DNA of 64,000 bases from the NCBI RefSeq assembly GCF_000004075.3, contig NC_026657.2:37868732-37932731 (forward strand). Reading direction: 5' to 3'. The DNA is from Cucumis sativus (taxonomy: Eukaryota > Streptophyta > Magnoliopsida > Cucurbitales > Cucurbitaceae). This document shows, in pieces, positions 36,316 to 47,940 of this stretch (positions are counted from its first letter, which is position 1; every line of letters starts with the position of its first letter). Under the pieces are notes generated by a model, which was not told where the DNA came from, made no database searches, and saw nothing but the letters and a program-made list of their open reading frames with translations. The translations under genes were made by a program, and so were the position numbers.

Positions 36316-38799
36316 TTATGAAAGAATGTCACATCTCCAGAGCTGCTCCACAAGCAGATCAACAGTGCTACTGCTGATAGCATTACAATGCTGGATGTTG
36401 AGACCCACAAGAGTCTCACCCAAATTTATCAAGTCTGCCAAGCTTTTCTCCGACACAAATGAACAACCAGAAATCGAAAAGATCTGCAGATTTAGTTGCT
36501 TGGCATGTGCTAGAGTTGCAATTCCTGAATCCGTGATCGAGCATTTTGAGACATCGAGATCACTGAGTAACGGGCAGTTGTTTGCAATGGAAGTCATGCT
36601 AGCATCAGTGATCTTCTTGCAACTGTCGAGATTAAGCATTTTAAGGGTCGAACCATGGTGCTCCATTAGGGATGAAACGACCTCGTCGGTCAGGTTGACA
36701 CAACCATTAAGATTGATCTTCACTAAACCCAACTGACAGTTTTGGAGCCAAGCTAGAAATCCACAATCCTCAATTCCAACAAGTCCACTAAAATCCACAT
36801 TTTGCAACTGAGGGCATAGCTTGCCCAGTAAAGCAAGGTTTCTGTTGCCAAAACCATGGCAGTTGCGGATGGTCAACGACCGCAAGGATACGCTAGAGGC
36901 TGGGATAGGCAATTCAGAGTTAATATCCTTAATTCCCAAGCAGCTTATGAGAGAAAGAGCCTTCAAACTTGCACTGCAGTTCAAAACGACACCAAAGAAT
37001 CCAAACTGAGTGATCCTGTGGCACTCTTCCAATTGCAAGCATTCTAGCGACCTTGCAGCTTTTGCAAAAGAGACCAGGCCATTATCAGATAAAAACGAAC
37101 ACTTCCTTAGACAGAAGTGCTTTAAATTTGGACTACCCTTTCCAACAGATTCAAGGCCCATGTCTGTCACTCCATTGCAGGAGGAAATTGTGAATGACTT
37201 CAATTTTTGTAGTCCATGACCATTACCCATGACCCAGAACCCTTTTTCACTAACATTCTTAAGATCGGTAAGGACAAGGTCAGTAACTGCCTTGCCATAG
37301 TGCCCAATAACAGCAAGGGACACATCAGAAACGTTCAACGCCTGAAGCTTTACCTTATTCAAGGCACAAGTGTTCAAAGACAACAAACTAGCAATTCCCT
37401 GATCTCCAACGAGTGGGCAATCTTTAATCACAATAGACTTCAGCTTGGGGCAGAACTGCCCAATAGCCCGCATACTTTCATTTCCAATTTTCGCACAAGA
37501 TTCAATTGTAATATCAGTCAACTTTGGGCAGTTCCTTGCTATTTCAACCACAGCCTTGTCAGATACAGCAGGACATCGACAGAGATCAAGCTTCTCCAAC
37601 TGGTGAGACGCCTTGGCAATCTCACAAAGACCTTCATCTCTAATAGAAGAAAGATTCCACAAAGAAAGAGCCCTCAGGGATTGACACCCACGAGCAATTG
37701 CCTTAAGTCCGAGGTCTGTAACCTTACTGACATGATTATTTCCACGAATCACAAGCTTGCCTAAACCCCCTCGACTTGCAGTTCCAACTGAAATGGCAGC
37801 AAGTCTGAGATCTGTCGCCTTCTTGCCTTCCAAACTCCTAGACAGATATCCATCACTCTCAATTTCAATGTCTTCAACCTCCTTTGAGGCCACCTCATCC
37901 TCAGATTTCAACTCGTGGGAAGATATATTGCTCAAAAGCATAAGCCATCGTTTAGAAACGGTTGCACAGGCACTCCTTTCTTTGCCATCAGACAACCGTC
38001 TGAAAATCTCGAACAGGCACTCATCCGGAAGAATCTCGATAGAAACATTTGCTTTTGATTCAACTTCTTCTCCACCAAACACAAATGGAGCAGTGATGCG
38101 AGACCTCTTTCGAGGAGGAAAATAGACATCGACGTGGTGAGGAAGGGACAAGAATAAACTGGAGTCCTTGGGATTTGGGTATATTGACCCACCAGTGCAA
38201 AAATCTTCACTACCTGAAATTTCAACAACAAGAACTACACGTTAGATACATAATCCAACTTCACAACAAATCCTCAGATCAAAATACCCCTCAACTTCTA
38301 GATCATCGAAAATTTATCAACAGGGAAAAACAAGAAGCAATCTCTGCAAAACTATATTTAATCCTTCAATATTTACTATTGATGTGCTCTATCTTATTCC
38401 AAACCTCAAATCTAAATCTGTATGTGAACGATAGATCAACAACACATACAGATCACTTAAAAGCCAAAAGGTAAACTATGATATCTCTTTTCAAGAAACC
38501 TACATCTGGCATGGACCGTTCAAGACAATAAAACGGCCAATAAATCAACACACAAATCCATATTCCCTCACAATTCATACCAAGCCATGATCCGCCACCT
38601 GGCTAATCAAGGAACTCTCAAAAACTAAACCAATAATTCCAAATCTTACCCTACGATCCAAATAATAATCCAACACCCATACAAAACACGACGCTTAAAC
38701 CAACCAGCAACCCAATCTAGTCAAATTCAAAGTAGGTAAAACGAAAAAAAAAAGAAAAAGAAAAAAAAACTAACCGGAAAAGGCGAAGAGCTTCGACAT
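36316..38799 (-). CDS. EBF: EIN3-binding F-box protein (EBF1/EBF2-like)
   Basis: Two exons on the minus strand: a 25-nt first exon (38775-38799, MSKLFAFS) and a long second exon (36316-38213), joined across a 561-bp intron with GT..AG ends. Together they encode 640 residues, close to Arabidopsis EBF1 (628). After a Gly/Ser start and a basic PPRKRSR stretch (likely nuclear localisation) comes the F-box (about 68-105, IEILPDECLFEIFRRLSDGKE). About 18 leucine-rich repeats follow to the C-terminus, with typical CxxITDxGL units such as CRCPAVSDKAVVEIA and SISGCSFVSEKSLADL. By family knowledge it is the substrate receptor of an SCF ubiquitin ligase that degrades EIN3/EIL factors and so restrains ethylene responses. 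The tiny first exon is easily missed; the second exon alone has no in-frame upstream ATG. See also the 3'UTR and upstream-frame entries. Confidence 0.95.
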
Positions 38800-39080
38800 G
38801 AATATAGCTGGAAAAACCTCGGGAGGTGGTGGAATCTGGAGGGAAATGAAGCGAAAAACCCTCGAAAGAGAGCAAAAAATGAAGAGAAAACGAAGATGAT
38901 GAAGATGAATTGAGATTGAGATTGAGATTGAGATTGTGAATAATGCATGAGAGAATGGAAGAAGACGGTTGAAACCCTATGAGATAGGGAAAAAAAAAAA
39001 AGAGAAAGGAAATGGAAGAAAAAAAGTGAGGAAAAATTGGGAGGTTGAAGCGGTGTAGAAGAAGGATTTATGGTGAGTTC
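38800..39080 (-). promoter_or_regulatory. 5' leader of the EBF gene with an out-of-frame upstream ATG
   Basis: Minus-strand leader with (AATCTC)n repeats at about 38910-38936. An upstream ATG at 38946-38948 opens a frame that overlaps the EBF start codon out of frame. It would remain open across the splice for 151 residues, ending at 37932. Whether transcription starts upstream of that ATG is not known. Confidence 0.4.
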
Positions 39081-40172
39081 AAGAAAGTTTAGGGTAGATG
39101 CATGTACACTTGATTACAACCCAAGTGCAATGTATTTGTTCACAAAGTGGGGTTTCATTGTAATATTCTCCCACCATATTTATATTATTATTTCATTTAA
39201 ATAAAAACTCCAAAATCAAACCCTTTTTCCTTTTCCTTTTCTTTTCTCTTTTCTTCTTTTCTTCTTTTCTTATTCATTGTCAAATAGTGTTCCATTAAAT
39301 GTATCAATCTCTATATTTATATTATTGTCTTTTTATTTTTAAACTACCCTATTTTCTAATTTTATACTTAATACCTTCAACTTGGTGAATTCATTTATGT
39401 TTATAGAGCTTTTATAGCTCACATAAATTAATTAGATTAAGATTCAAACCAATAGAAATTCAAAATAATTAGACTTCCTTTAATTTGTATTTGAATATAA
39501 TAAAGATGGATAGACGACGTATAGAAGTAATTGATCATATATCAATATACTAAGTCTTCTTTAAATCTCCTATCCTGAATATATTTTCGGTTGTCGTATC
39601 AAACAATCTTCATTCAAAAATATATTTTTTAATATATTATATTGAATAAAATTATTATGAATTTGGCTATTATCTAGTTTGTAAGATATTATATAGAGAG
39701 AGAGTTGGAAATTAAATAAATTTACTAATGTCTTACTTTTAACACCATATTTCATTAAAGTAAACACTTCAACAATAAACTTTAATATGTATATATACAC
39801 ACACGAAACAATACTTTGATGTAACCTTAGATTGCATTCTTTCTTCTTTTTTTTTCGTTTATTTCAATTTTAATACAAACAAAACCTATATATCATAAAA
39901 ATATGGTTGAACAATAGAGTGAAATGTAAAAAGAAATTAGGGTAACTTTCAATACATATAAATACTGAAAAATAATAATAATAAGAGTAAACAATAATAT
40001 TTAATTTAAGTTTCCTCTTAAATTTTTGGTGACATGATATTTTTGTTTTAATTTTTTTTGTTTCATTTTAAACACAATTAAATTAAATATTGTGATTAAT
40101 AATACATTTACTCTCATTCAACTAATTAATTTTTTTATAAAATATATAATAATTGAACTTAATAATATATTT

Positions 40173-40560
40173 GTTAGAACGAGATTTTCAAATAAATTTA
40201 ATTTGTGGAGTTGAAGTTGTGTTGATTTGATGTGATGTGATTCGATCTCTAGAATTTGATCATTTAATTCTCTCTTGACTGAATGTGCTTGATTTGGAGA
40301 AATTGAGGAATTTGGAGGAAACGGAGCTCCGATGTTCTTCTAGTTTTTGGGAGAATTTTCTCTAGACCTTATGAAGTAAAAAAATTTCCATGGACAATTT
40401 CTCTATTTATAAAATTATCTGGTGGGCTTTATAAGCTTGAGCTTGGTGGTCCATCGATGAATCCAATGAGCTTAACCACCTAGATTTGGGTCACATTTAT
40501 CATTTTGACTCAGTTAAGCTTATTTTTGGGCTTAATTGAACTTATGTCAAGTACATAATA
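40173..40560. mobile_element. Possible LTR remnant
   Basis: The segment starts TGTTAGAACGAGATTTTC and contains CTCTATTTATAAAATTATCT and a GGTGGGCTTTATAAGC block, resembling the promoter part of plant Copia-type LTRs. It ends near GTCAAGTACA just before a MITE-like copy. No target-site duplication or internal retroelement coding sequence was found. Confidence 0.25.
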
Positions 40561-40565
40561 GAAAA

Positions 40566-40842
40566 ATTGTAATTGATGACCATTTTAGGAATAATAATTA
40601 AGGATATAGCAACATTTTAACAAAATGCAAGTATAACAAAACTATCAGTGATAGACTTGTGTCGCTAATAGACTTCGTATGGTCTATCAGTGATAGACCA
40701 ATATTTGCAACACGGTCTATCGGTGATAGACTTATATCATTGATAGAATTTGACAAATTTTGCTATATTTGTAAATTTTTTTAAATATTGCTATATACTT
40801 AATTATTTTGAATCTAATTGCTGAACTTACAACTATCCCTAA
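40566..40842 (+). repeat. MITE-like repeat, copy 3
   Basis: The best-preserved plus-strand copy: AAATTGTAATTGATGACC at the start, ATATAGCAACATTTT, then ACTATCAGTGATAGAC, GGTCTATCAGTGATAGACC and GTCTATCGGTGATAGAC, then CAATATTTGCAACACG, CAAATTTTGCTATATTTG and CTTAATTATTTTGAATCTAA. It ends CTTACAACTATCCC, an imperfect inverted match to the start. Confidence 0.8.
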
Positions 40843-41814
40843 ATAATATTTAATTAAACCAAAATAATTAACTTGATCTAATGGTTACAATGAAATGACC
40901 GATTTATGTTTTCAATTTTAATTTGGAACACATATCAATTTTTTAAAATTAATCTCAAATTCAATTATGTGTACTTTTAATCATTAATTTAATAAATAAT
41001 GTAGCAATTTATAATTGTTCTAAAAATTTCCAATTTAACAATTACACTATACTATATGATAAAAGTATGGAACCATTAGTTTTTATAGTAATAATAATTT
41101 ATATCTCATTCACTTAATTATATGTTATAATTTAGTTACTATCTCTCTACAATATTCCTAAATAGGAATTGACCTTTGGCATCAATTTGGGTCCATTCAA
41201 ACTTATGAAGATGAGGATGAAACTATTCAATGAACATACTTTATTTTATGAATGATAAATATTTGCAATGTATTCGTAATTAATTTTACTTTTATGGACA
41301 ATAAATTGAAAAATTAAAAAAAAAAAAGTACATACATTTGAAATGGCATTTTTATAGAAAAATATAATAAAAAAGGAAGAAACAAAATAGGGTTTGTGGT
41401 ACACGTGTCATTCAATGAATTAAACCTTGATTTTGAAGTTGAACTCCGTTATGTATTAGTTGTTTCCGTGTCGTATTAACTCAAACTCCATTTGTTTTTT
41501 ATGCCGTCTTCCATTTTAAAGTTTCTATTCATTGCATGCATGCATAGTATGATAACATTTTTCATCAATGTTTTCTTCTATTCATGTGAAGTGAATCAAT
41601 ATTTTCTACATATCTTAATTTGTTTAACTGGTTAAAAGTCATTTTTAGGTTTTAGATATATTATTTGTATTGGGCTTTGTTGTGGATGTCCGATGGCGTT
41701 CTGTCTATGTAATTTAGTCTTGAGAGGTTCTCGCATTGTTGTTGTGTCAAACTCATATTACACTGAATTGATGTTTAAGTTAGTACGAAAAGTGGGTAAT
41801 AGGGTTTTGTATAT

Positions 41815-43560
41815 TGTCACGCCCCTACCTCATCCCTCTCTCGCAATTTTGAGCACAAACAGGACTTTGGCAGCTCCAATGCCTTTATTGTGTTGTTAGA
41901 ACGCTCGGGTCTAAACTTAGTTTTTACTAAAAGAAAACTTCAAATTCACTTAAAGGGAACGTCGAAACACCTGTTCTTAAGAACTTAAGCTTATAATTAG
42001 AAAATTTGCTTCGCGGTACGAGAACGAAACAGTTAAGAACTTAAAACTTTTATTCAGTTCTTAACAAACTTAGTACAATTACAAGGTGAATACTTAAAGA
42101 ACTTCAAAATTCTAAACTTAAACTCAAATTGCTTGTCCATCTCTTAACGCCTAACACAACACATCGTCTTCGCCTTCTCTACCCAGTTTTCTCGCTTCAC
42201 TTACCTATGAAAGAGAAAACTTAAAAGGTAAGTCTAACACTTAGTGAGTGACATTTTGGGAAAATTATTAGGGAATACAAGTATATGTGTAAGTTCATTT
42301 TGAAAGAACGATTTCACAATGCCCTCATCATACGCTAAAAAAATTAAACACTACATTTAGCTTCTACTTATTCCTTTCGCCAGGACATTGGATCATCCTC
42401 ACGCATAGGCTACTGTGAAGACTTATTTCATCAGTAACATCCTTGAAGATTTACATGTTCAATTCCAGTTACTCAACGTGGACAACTCAAATGCAGATCT
42501 CTCAATGCATCCATTGACCTTCTTACTATGTGGAGCACTCAATGCATAGTTGCCTATATTCTTAGGTGCACATATACTAGCCAGCTTATGATAAGAATAA
42601 ATCTAATGGTTTACTCGCATATATACAAACAACGAAACATGAAATGCCCTAACTTGAAAACTTTTCTACTTGGAACATACTTTTAAATGGTGATGCTTCT
42701 CTTATAAAACATAAATAAGTTTGTATATGCATTATACATATCATAACATGACTCGAAAGAAAAGTTTTAGATTTGTTCTTTTCTTTGGAAGGGTCACTCA
42801 CAAAAACTATACGTTTTCTCTTAACCCCTTTATTGACACTTCTTATTCATCTCCTTATATGGTGTCTTTTTGGTAGAGCTTCAACACTTAGAACTCTATT
42901 ATAACTTCATTTGAACACTAAAGGCCCATTTATATTAATCCTAATCATGCTTAATTATGACCTAACACATAAGAAGCTAACTAATTCTGATTAATTAGTC
43001 ATCCTCCTTTCCTTCAACTTTGTGTTATCTTGTCTTAGCACAACATCTACCTTTATTATACGTACTTCCTTTACTCGCGTCGCCTAGTCAAAATGCATGC
43101 TCCTTCCTTAGCACACACCATTCTTATACTTGGTCATCTTAACTCCCCTGATCTTGAAACGCATAGTAGTACTTAATAATTTGTTATAGCTTCCTTCTTC
43201 ATAACCTCTCTACTCTAGAATGCAGGCTTCACATATATGATCCTTTGGAGATTACTTACTTTCTCCATTTGGGTAATTGAATGAGATTGTTTATAAGTTT
43301 ATCCTCTGATACACATTTATGATTATGTGAGACGATAGTGGTGTTAGGGACACTTCTGGTGCTCTAGGTTGTATGGTGCCAATTTAGATCCAACTTTGTT
43401 ATAATTTTATTTATCCACCGACTCGATCACCTGGTCCACTCAAACTTCATGACACTAAAACATTTCTCTTTTAGGATGTGCATTCCCTATGCCTCGTCCC
43501 TTGACCATGTGGGGCTTAGGCCACCAAACAGATATTAACATTCTATCGATGGAAAATATA
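41815..43560. mobile_element. Retroelement-like segment (possible LTR), boundaries uncertain
   Basis: Composition shifts here to a less AT-rich, non-low-complexity sequence unlike the flanks, with no open frame above about 70 codons. It begins with TGTCACGCCCCTACC, like the 5' end of some plant Ty3-type LTRs. A second TGTTAG lies at 41894, and the segment ends around CAAACAGATATTAACA. It includes AACGCTCGGGTC, AACCCCTTTATTGACAC and ATGTGGGGCTTAGGCC. Neither boundary pair has a matching target duplication, so the element type is not settled. Confidence 0.35.
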
Positions 43561-44232
43561 GATTTTAAATTCAATTACAAGTTATACTTCAAGTTATTTT
43601 TAATACAACAAATAAAGTACGTGTTGAGTATTATTTAACATTTACGTTTTTTTAAAGAGATCTTTAAGTCATGTTTTTTTTTTCTTTTGACCTACATACA
43701 TATCAATGTGTCATATAGATTATTTAACTTAAAAAAAGAAAAAATCTAATAAATTTATAAACTTTCAATTTTATATTTAATTTACTCATGATATATTCAA
43801 CCTATCTTTTTACCACAAAAGAAAACTATCAGTACACATGAAATCGAACACATTCACTATCATATTTAATAGTTTCATCAAATTTAAGGAAAAACATTAA
43901 ACATATCATAGATTACTTAGACGACAGAAAATTAAAAGTTAAAATTTTCTTTACTATCTGGACTAAACTTATAAACTAATCTACAATTGGTATAACAAAA
44001 CTTAATTAATTGGAAAGTTTACATAAAGATGAGATGGAAATCACATGAAATCTGTTGTTAAAAGAAAAAAGATTACAACACACACACACATAGGGGAAAT
44101 TTTGCAAGTTGATTATGAATCAAAGCTTTACAGCTAATGAAGCTTAGAAGCCAGCACAAGTTCATGAAATATTATTATTGTTATTGTACATTTGATCTTC
44201 AAATCAACTTAAATCCACCATTCCAAATCTAC

Positions 44233-44257
44233 AAAAAAAAAAAAAAAAAAAAAAAAA
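44233..44257. repeat. A25 homopolymer
   Basis: About 25 consecutive A residues in non-coding sequence. This could be a retroposon tail, but the upstream sequence shows no recognisable SINE head. Confidence 0.7.
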
Positions 44258-46927
44258 GGATTATAAAATTCTATTTTCCCTTTTCAATTTTTGTATAGAT
44301 TAATTGATCAATATCAAATCAAACAGGTCCCAAGTTGATATTATTGTATTTGAAGGTTTGAAAGATTTTTGTACTTAATTTATTATTATTATTAGAAATG
44401 AAAAATAAAATAAAAGAACCACTTGTGGTAAAGACATGCATGTGTGTGGGATCCAAGCAAGCACAGCCTCAATTTGTTGGAATTTTCACAGTGCTTTGTT
44501 CTTCCATCCCCAAAAATTTCAACAAATTAAAAGTGCTTTTGTCTTCTTTCATTCATTGTGTTTCCATTCCTTTTTCTTCGGTGCTCGTAAATGATAACAA
44601 ATTCAAATAACTCGTTTATAATTTTAGTCTCTCTACTTTTCGTTCATGACTAATCTTGAAAGCTAACAGAAGGTAATATAAATTATAATAACAACGACAT
44701 TGATTCGCCTCCATAAAGTTGATGGATAATTAGTTATTCAAATAAGGAAACTTGAGAATGAACCTTATTGATTAATCACCCGATTGATCAAATTAAACAA
44801 CATGGCTACGTGATGATAATGTAAACAACTTTAATTAAGTTTCTAAAATTAACGAGCATTATTAATCTCACACCCATGTATACTTAACCTACGTAAATGT
44901 CGATTAGATCATAACAATTAGGTTTGGAAATTCGAAGTGTCACTGTAGTAAATTATGAAAAAAAAAATAGTTTTTAAATTAGTAAATAAACATTTTGTGA
45001 ATTTTAAACCAGTTAACGTGTTTATAATTTATTAAAATTTTATCAATTGTTTTTATGTTGATAATTTATGAAAATGTAGAAACATTGATATACGATCAAA
45101 GTATGATTATACAGTTAAAAGTAGAATAATTTATGTTTCTTTTTCGTGTTTAATACGTAATAGGAATTGGATTTGAGAAGTTCGTTAAAAACACGTAATT
45201 TGTTTTTATTATAAAGTTTATATAAGGAAATTGAATGGAAGTAAATATTAGAAATGAGAAGATTAAAATAAAATGTATGAGTTGTTTTATTCCATTTTGG
45301 TACCATCTAGGGCGATGTGCTCACAAGTTGGCAAAGGTACATTGTACGTAATCATGAAGAAATATCAAATACTCAACTTGAAGCATTTTTGAATCATTTT
45401 ATATGTTCTTCTTCTCTTTCCTTTTTTGTTATTTATACTTTGTAAGAAAAAAAATATACTCTTTTCCTCAACCAAACCTATTCGTATACTCAACGTTCAA
45501 ATTATCACCGACCGATTTGATCAAGTTTAAACTGATTTTAACTATAAAAATCTTACAAACCAAACATCGATATTGATTGATTTAAGTGATTGAATTTTTT
45601 TTTTAAATGTCGTTGGTGTGAATTTTTCTCTAACGGACATCGACCAAACCTCTAATAATAATAATGATGATAAACTCTTTTGTTCTATAAAGTAATGATT
45701 TAGTAATTTGACTTGAATAGCTAATTTAGTAATCTTTACACAATGATTTTGCTTCTTAAAAACAACAGATATATCCATTAAACCCACTCAATAAAGAACA
45801 TGTCAAGTTAATGCTTCCATTTGCCTCCACTAACCTTTGTTTCTTCTCTTTATTGTTTGAGATATTTTCCCCTACTACATATTCTATATATTTAGCTTCA
45901 AATTTAATCTCCATTTCTTTCTATAATATCAATAATTATAGTTTATATATTTTTTAGAGTTAATTTTTATCAATATTAATTCAATTTTAACGAACACTCC
46001 TGCTAAAATATCATAATCATCTCTATATTTTAAAATTCATTAAATTTTAGTTCTAACATTTTCAATCGATCTTTAAAAAGGTTAAACATCATTCAAATTT
46101 CATTAACTTATTTGTTTTTAATTAAAATGACTATATATATACACGTATAAAAATATATTTGATATAATTGTTTTAATTGGGAAAGAATTACAAAAACTTA
46201 GGGTTGAAATTGCCATTATTATACCTTCAATTTTTAAATTTAAAATTTATATAAATGGTAAAATTGAGTCAAATTGAACCTTTCAAACTTATAACAAAAT
46301 TATATAAATGGTGACATTTGTATAAGATTGATAGTTCAATTTTAGCATGTGTGGGGTCTAATTATTTATACTATTATTATAATTAAATTTAATTATTTAA
46401 TTTTAACGTTAAGGTCTAATATTTAGAATTAAAAGTTTGAGAGCTAATTACTACTAACCTATATACTTCATAAATGACTTCTGCAAACTTTGCCATTGTT
46501 TTATTAGGTAGATTTAAATACGACTAAAATGACAATTCACTAAACATATAAAAAATAATGAGTAAAATAGAAAAATAAAATTTGAAAAGAAAGGCCATTG
46601 TAATAAAGGTTAAATTAAAAAGTAGGGTTAGTAGGTTTGGTTAATTGGAAATTGGAAATTGAGGCCAAACGCGGAATCCAGATTCATTCATCTGCACCGG
46701 TTTTTCAAAAACACCGCATCAAAGAAACGGCCCCCCCTCCCTTCCTTCATTAATTAATTCATTTTCTTCCGTTTTTCCTCCCAACGGCTTCCAAATTTCT
46801 TCTTTTTATATATATATATATATATTAATACGAGAGGAAATTATATACAATACAACGGATAACTATTAGGGATAGAATTTGCTATAATTTATAAAATTTA
46901 CTATTTTTAAAAATTATAAGATGAGAA

Positions 46928-46932
<5 letters not shown>

Positions 46933-46982
<50 letters not shown>
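46933..46982. repeat. (AT)n microsatellite
   Basis: About 50 bases of uninterrupted alternating AT, the longest such tract in the window together with the one at 34050-34089. It lies in intergenic DNA with no gene nearby. Confidence 0.9.
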
Positions 46983-46984
<2 letters not shown>

Positions 46985-47876
46985 CATTGGTTTTTTAAAC
47001 AATGATAATAAATTTTGTCTTTTAATAGTTTGTTATATGAGTGTGAATAGTTTGTCAATTTTTCTATTTTTAAAAAAACCTTTTGCTTTTGTGTATCAAA
47101 AATATTTATAAATATAGTTCATTTACTGTCAATAATAGAATCAATAGACTAATGAAAAATTGAACCGATTGACGAAATTAAAGTTGTCCAGTCGAAAAAT
47201 GAAAGGGTTCAATTTGTGCTTGTTTTAAATTCTAAATCGATTTTTTTTAAAAAAATACTTTTAAATTAATTTTTACTTCTTCATAATCAGTGTTTATTTT
47301 GAACATTTACTAAACCGATATTTTTTTTTTTTAAATGGTAATATCCAATTTGTGGTAGGAAGTTTTTGTTGGTTTGGTTATGAATTTACCTTAATGCCCT
47401 TTAACCACTACATCCATATATGTTAACAACAACGAGTTAGGTTTGAATTATTCCCTCTTTTATTTGAGATATAATGAAGTTCAAAATTTGGCATCTAAAC
47501 ACATTGATTGGAGATTTGAAATATAATTAATTAAGAAAATTGAAAATAGTAATTTCTACATTTTCATGATAATTAAATTATTCCACTTTTTTTTAAATAT
47601 CTTATGTTTGTTTAGACTTATTCTAATATTTTTATTATCTCATTTCTCAAACTTTATTTAAATATACTTATCATATCATCTTTAACCTAAGTTTGGTCCA
47701 AACTTGAAATCAATTTCTTTCCATAACCTACTTGAGATCAAATTATTGCAGATCTCACCAAATGAATAAATAAATAGATAAAAAAAGATTGCATAATCAT
47801 TTGAATGTTAAAAGAGGAAATCTTGAACCTTTTGATGTTATAATATATAAGAATAACGTATTGGTAAAGTAAGTAA

Positions 47877-47940
47877 ACGTATCTCAATTGGTATTGTGTT
47901 CGTATTATCAATCTCGAGTCAAAAGATTTGATTATCCTTC
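47877..47940 (+). repeat. SINE-like fragment
   Basis: CGTATCTCAATTGGTATTGT (box A-like, matching the TCTCAATTGG pattern of tRNA-related SINEs) is followed by CTCGAGTCAAAAGATTTGAT, a decayed box B. No tail is visible. Confidence 0.3.

Noticed and set aside
36239..36736. 165-codon plus-strand frame, and others up to 38125
   Set aside because: These are antisense to the leucine-rich repeats of the EBF gene. The real gene is clear on the minus strand.
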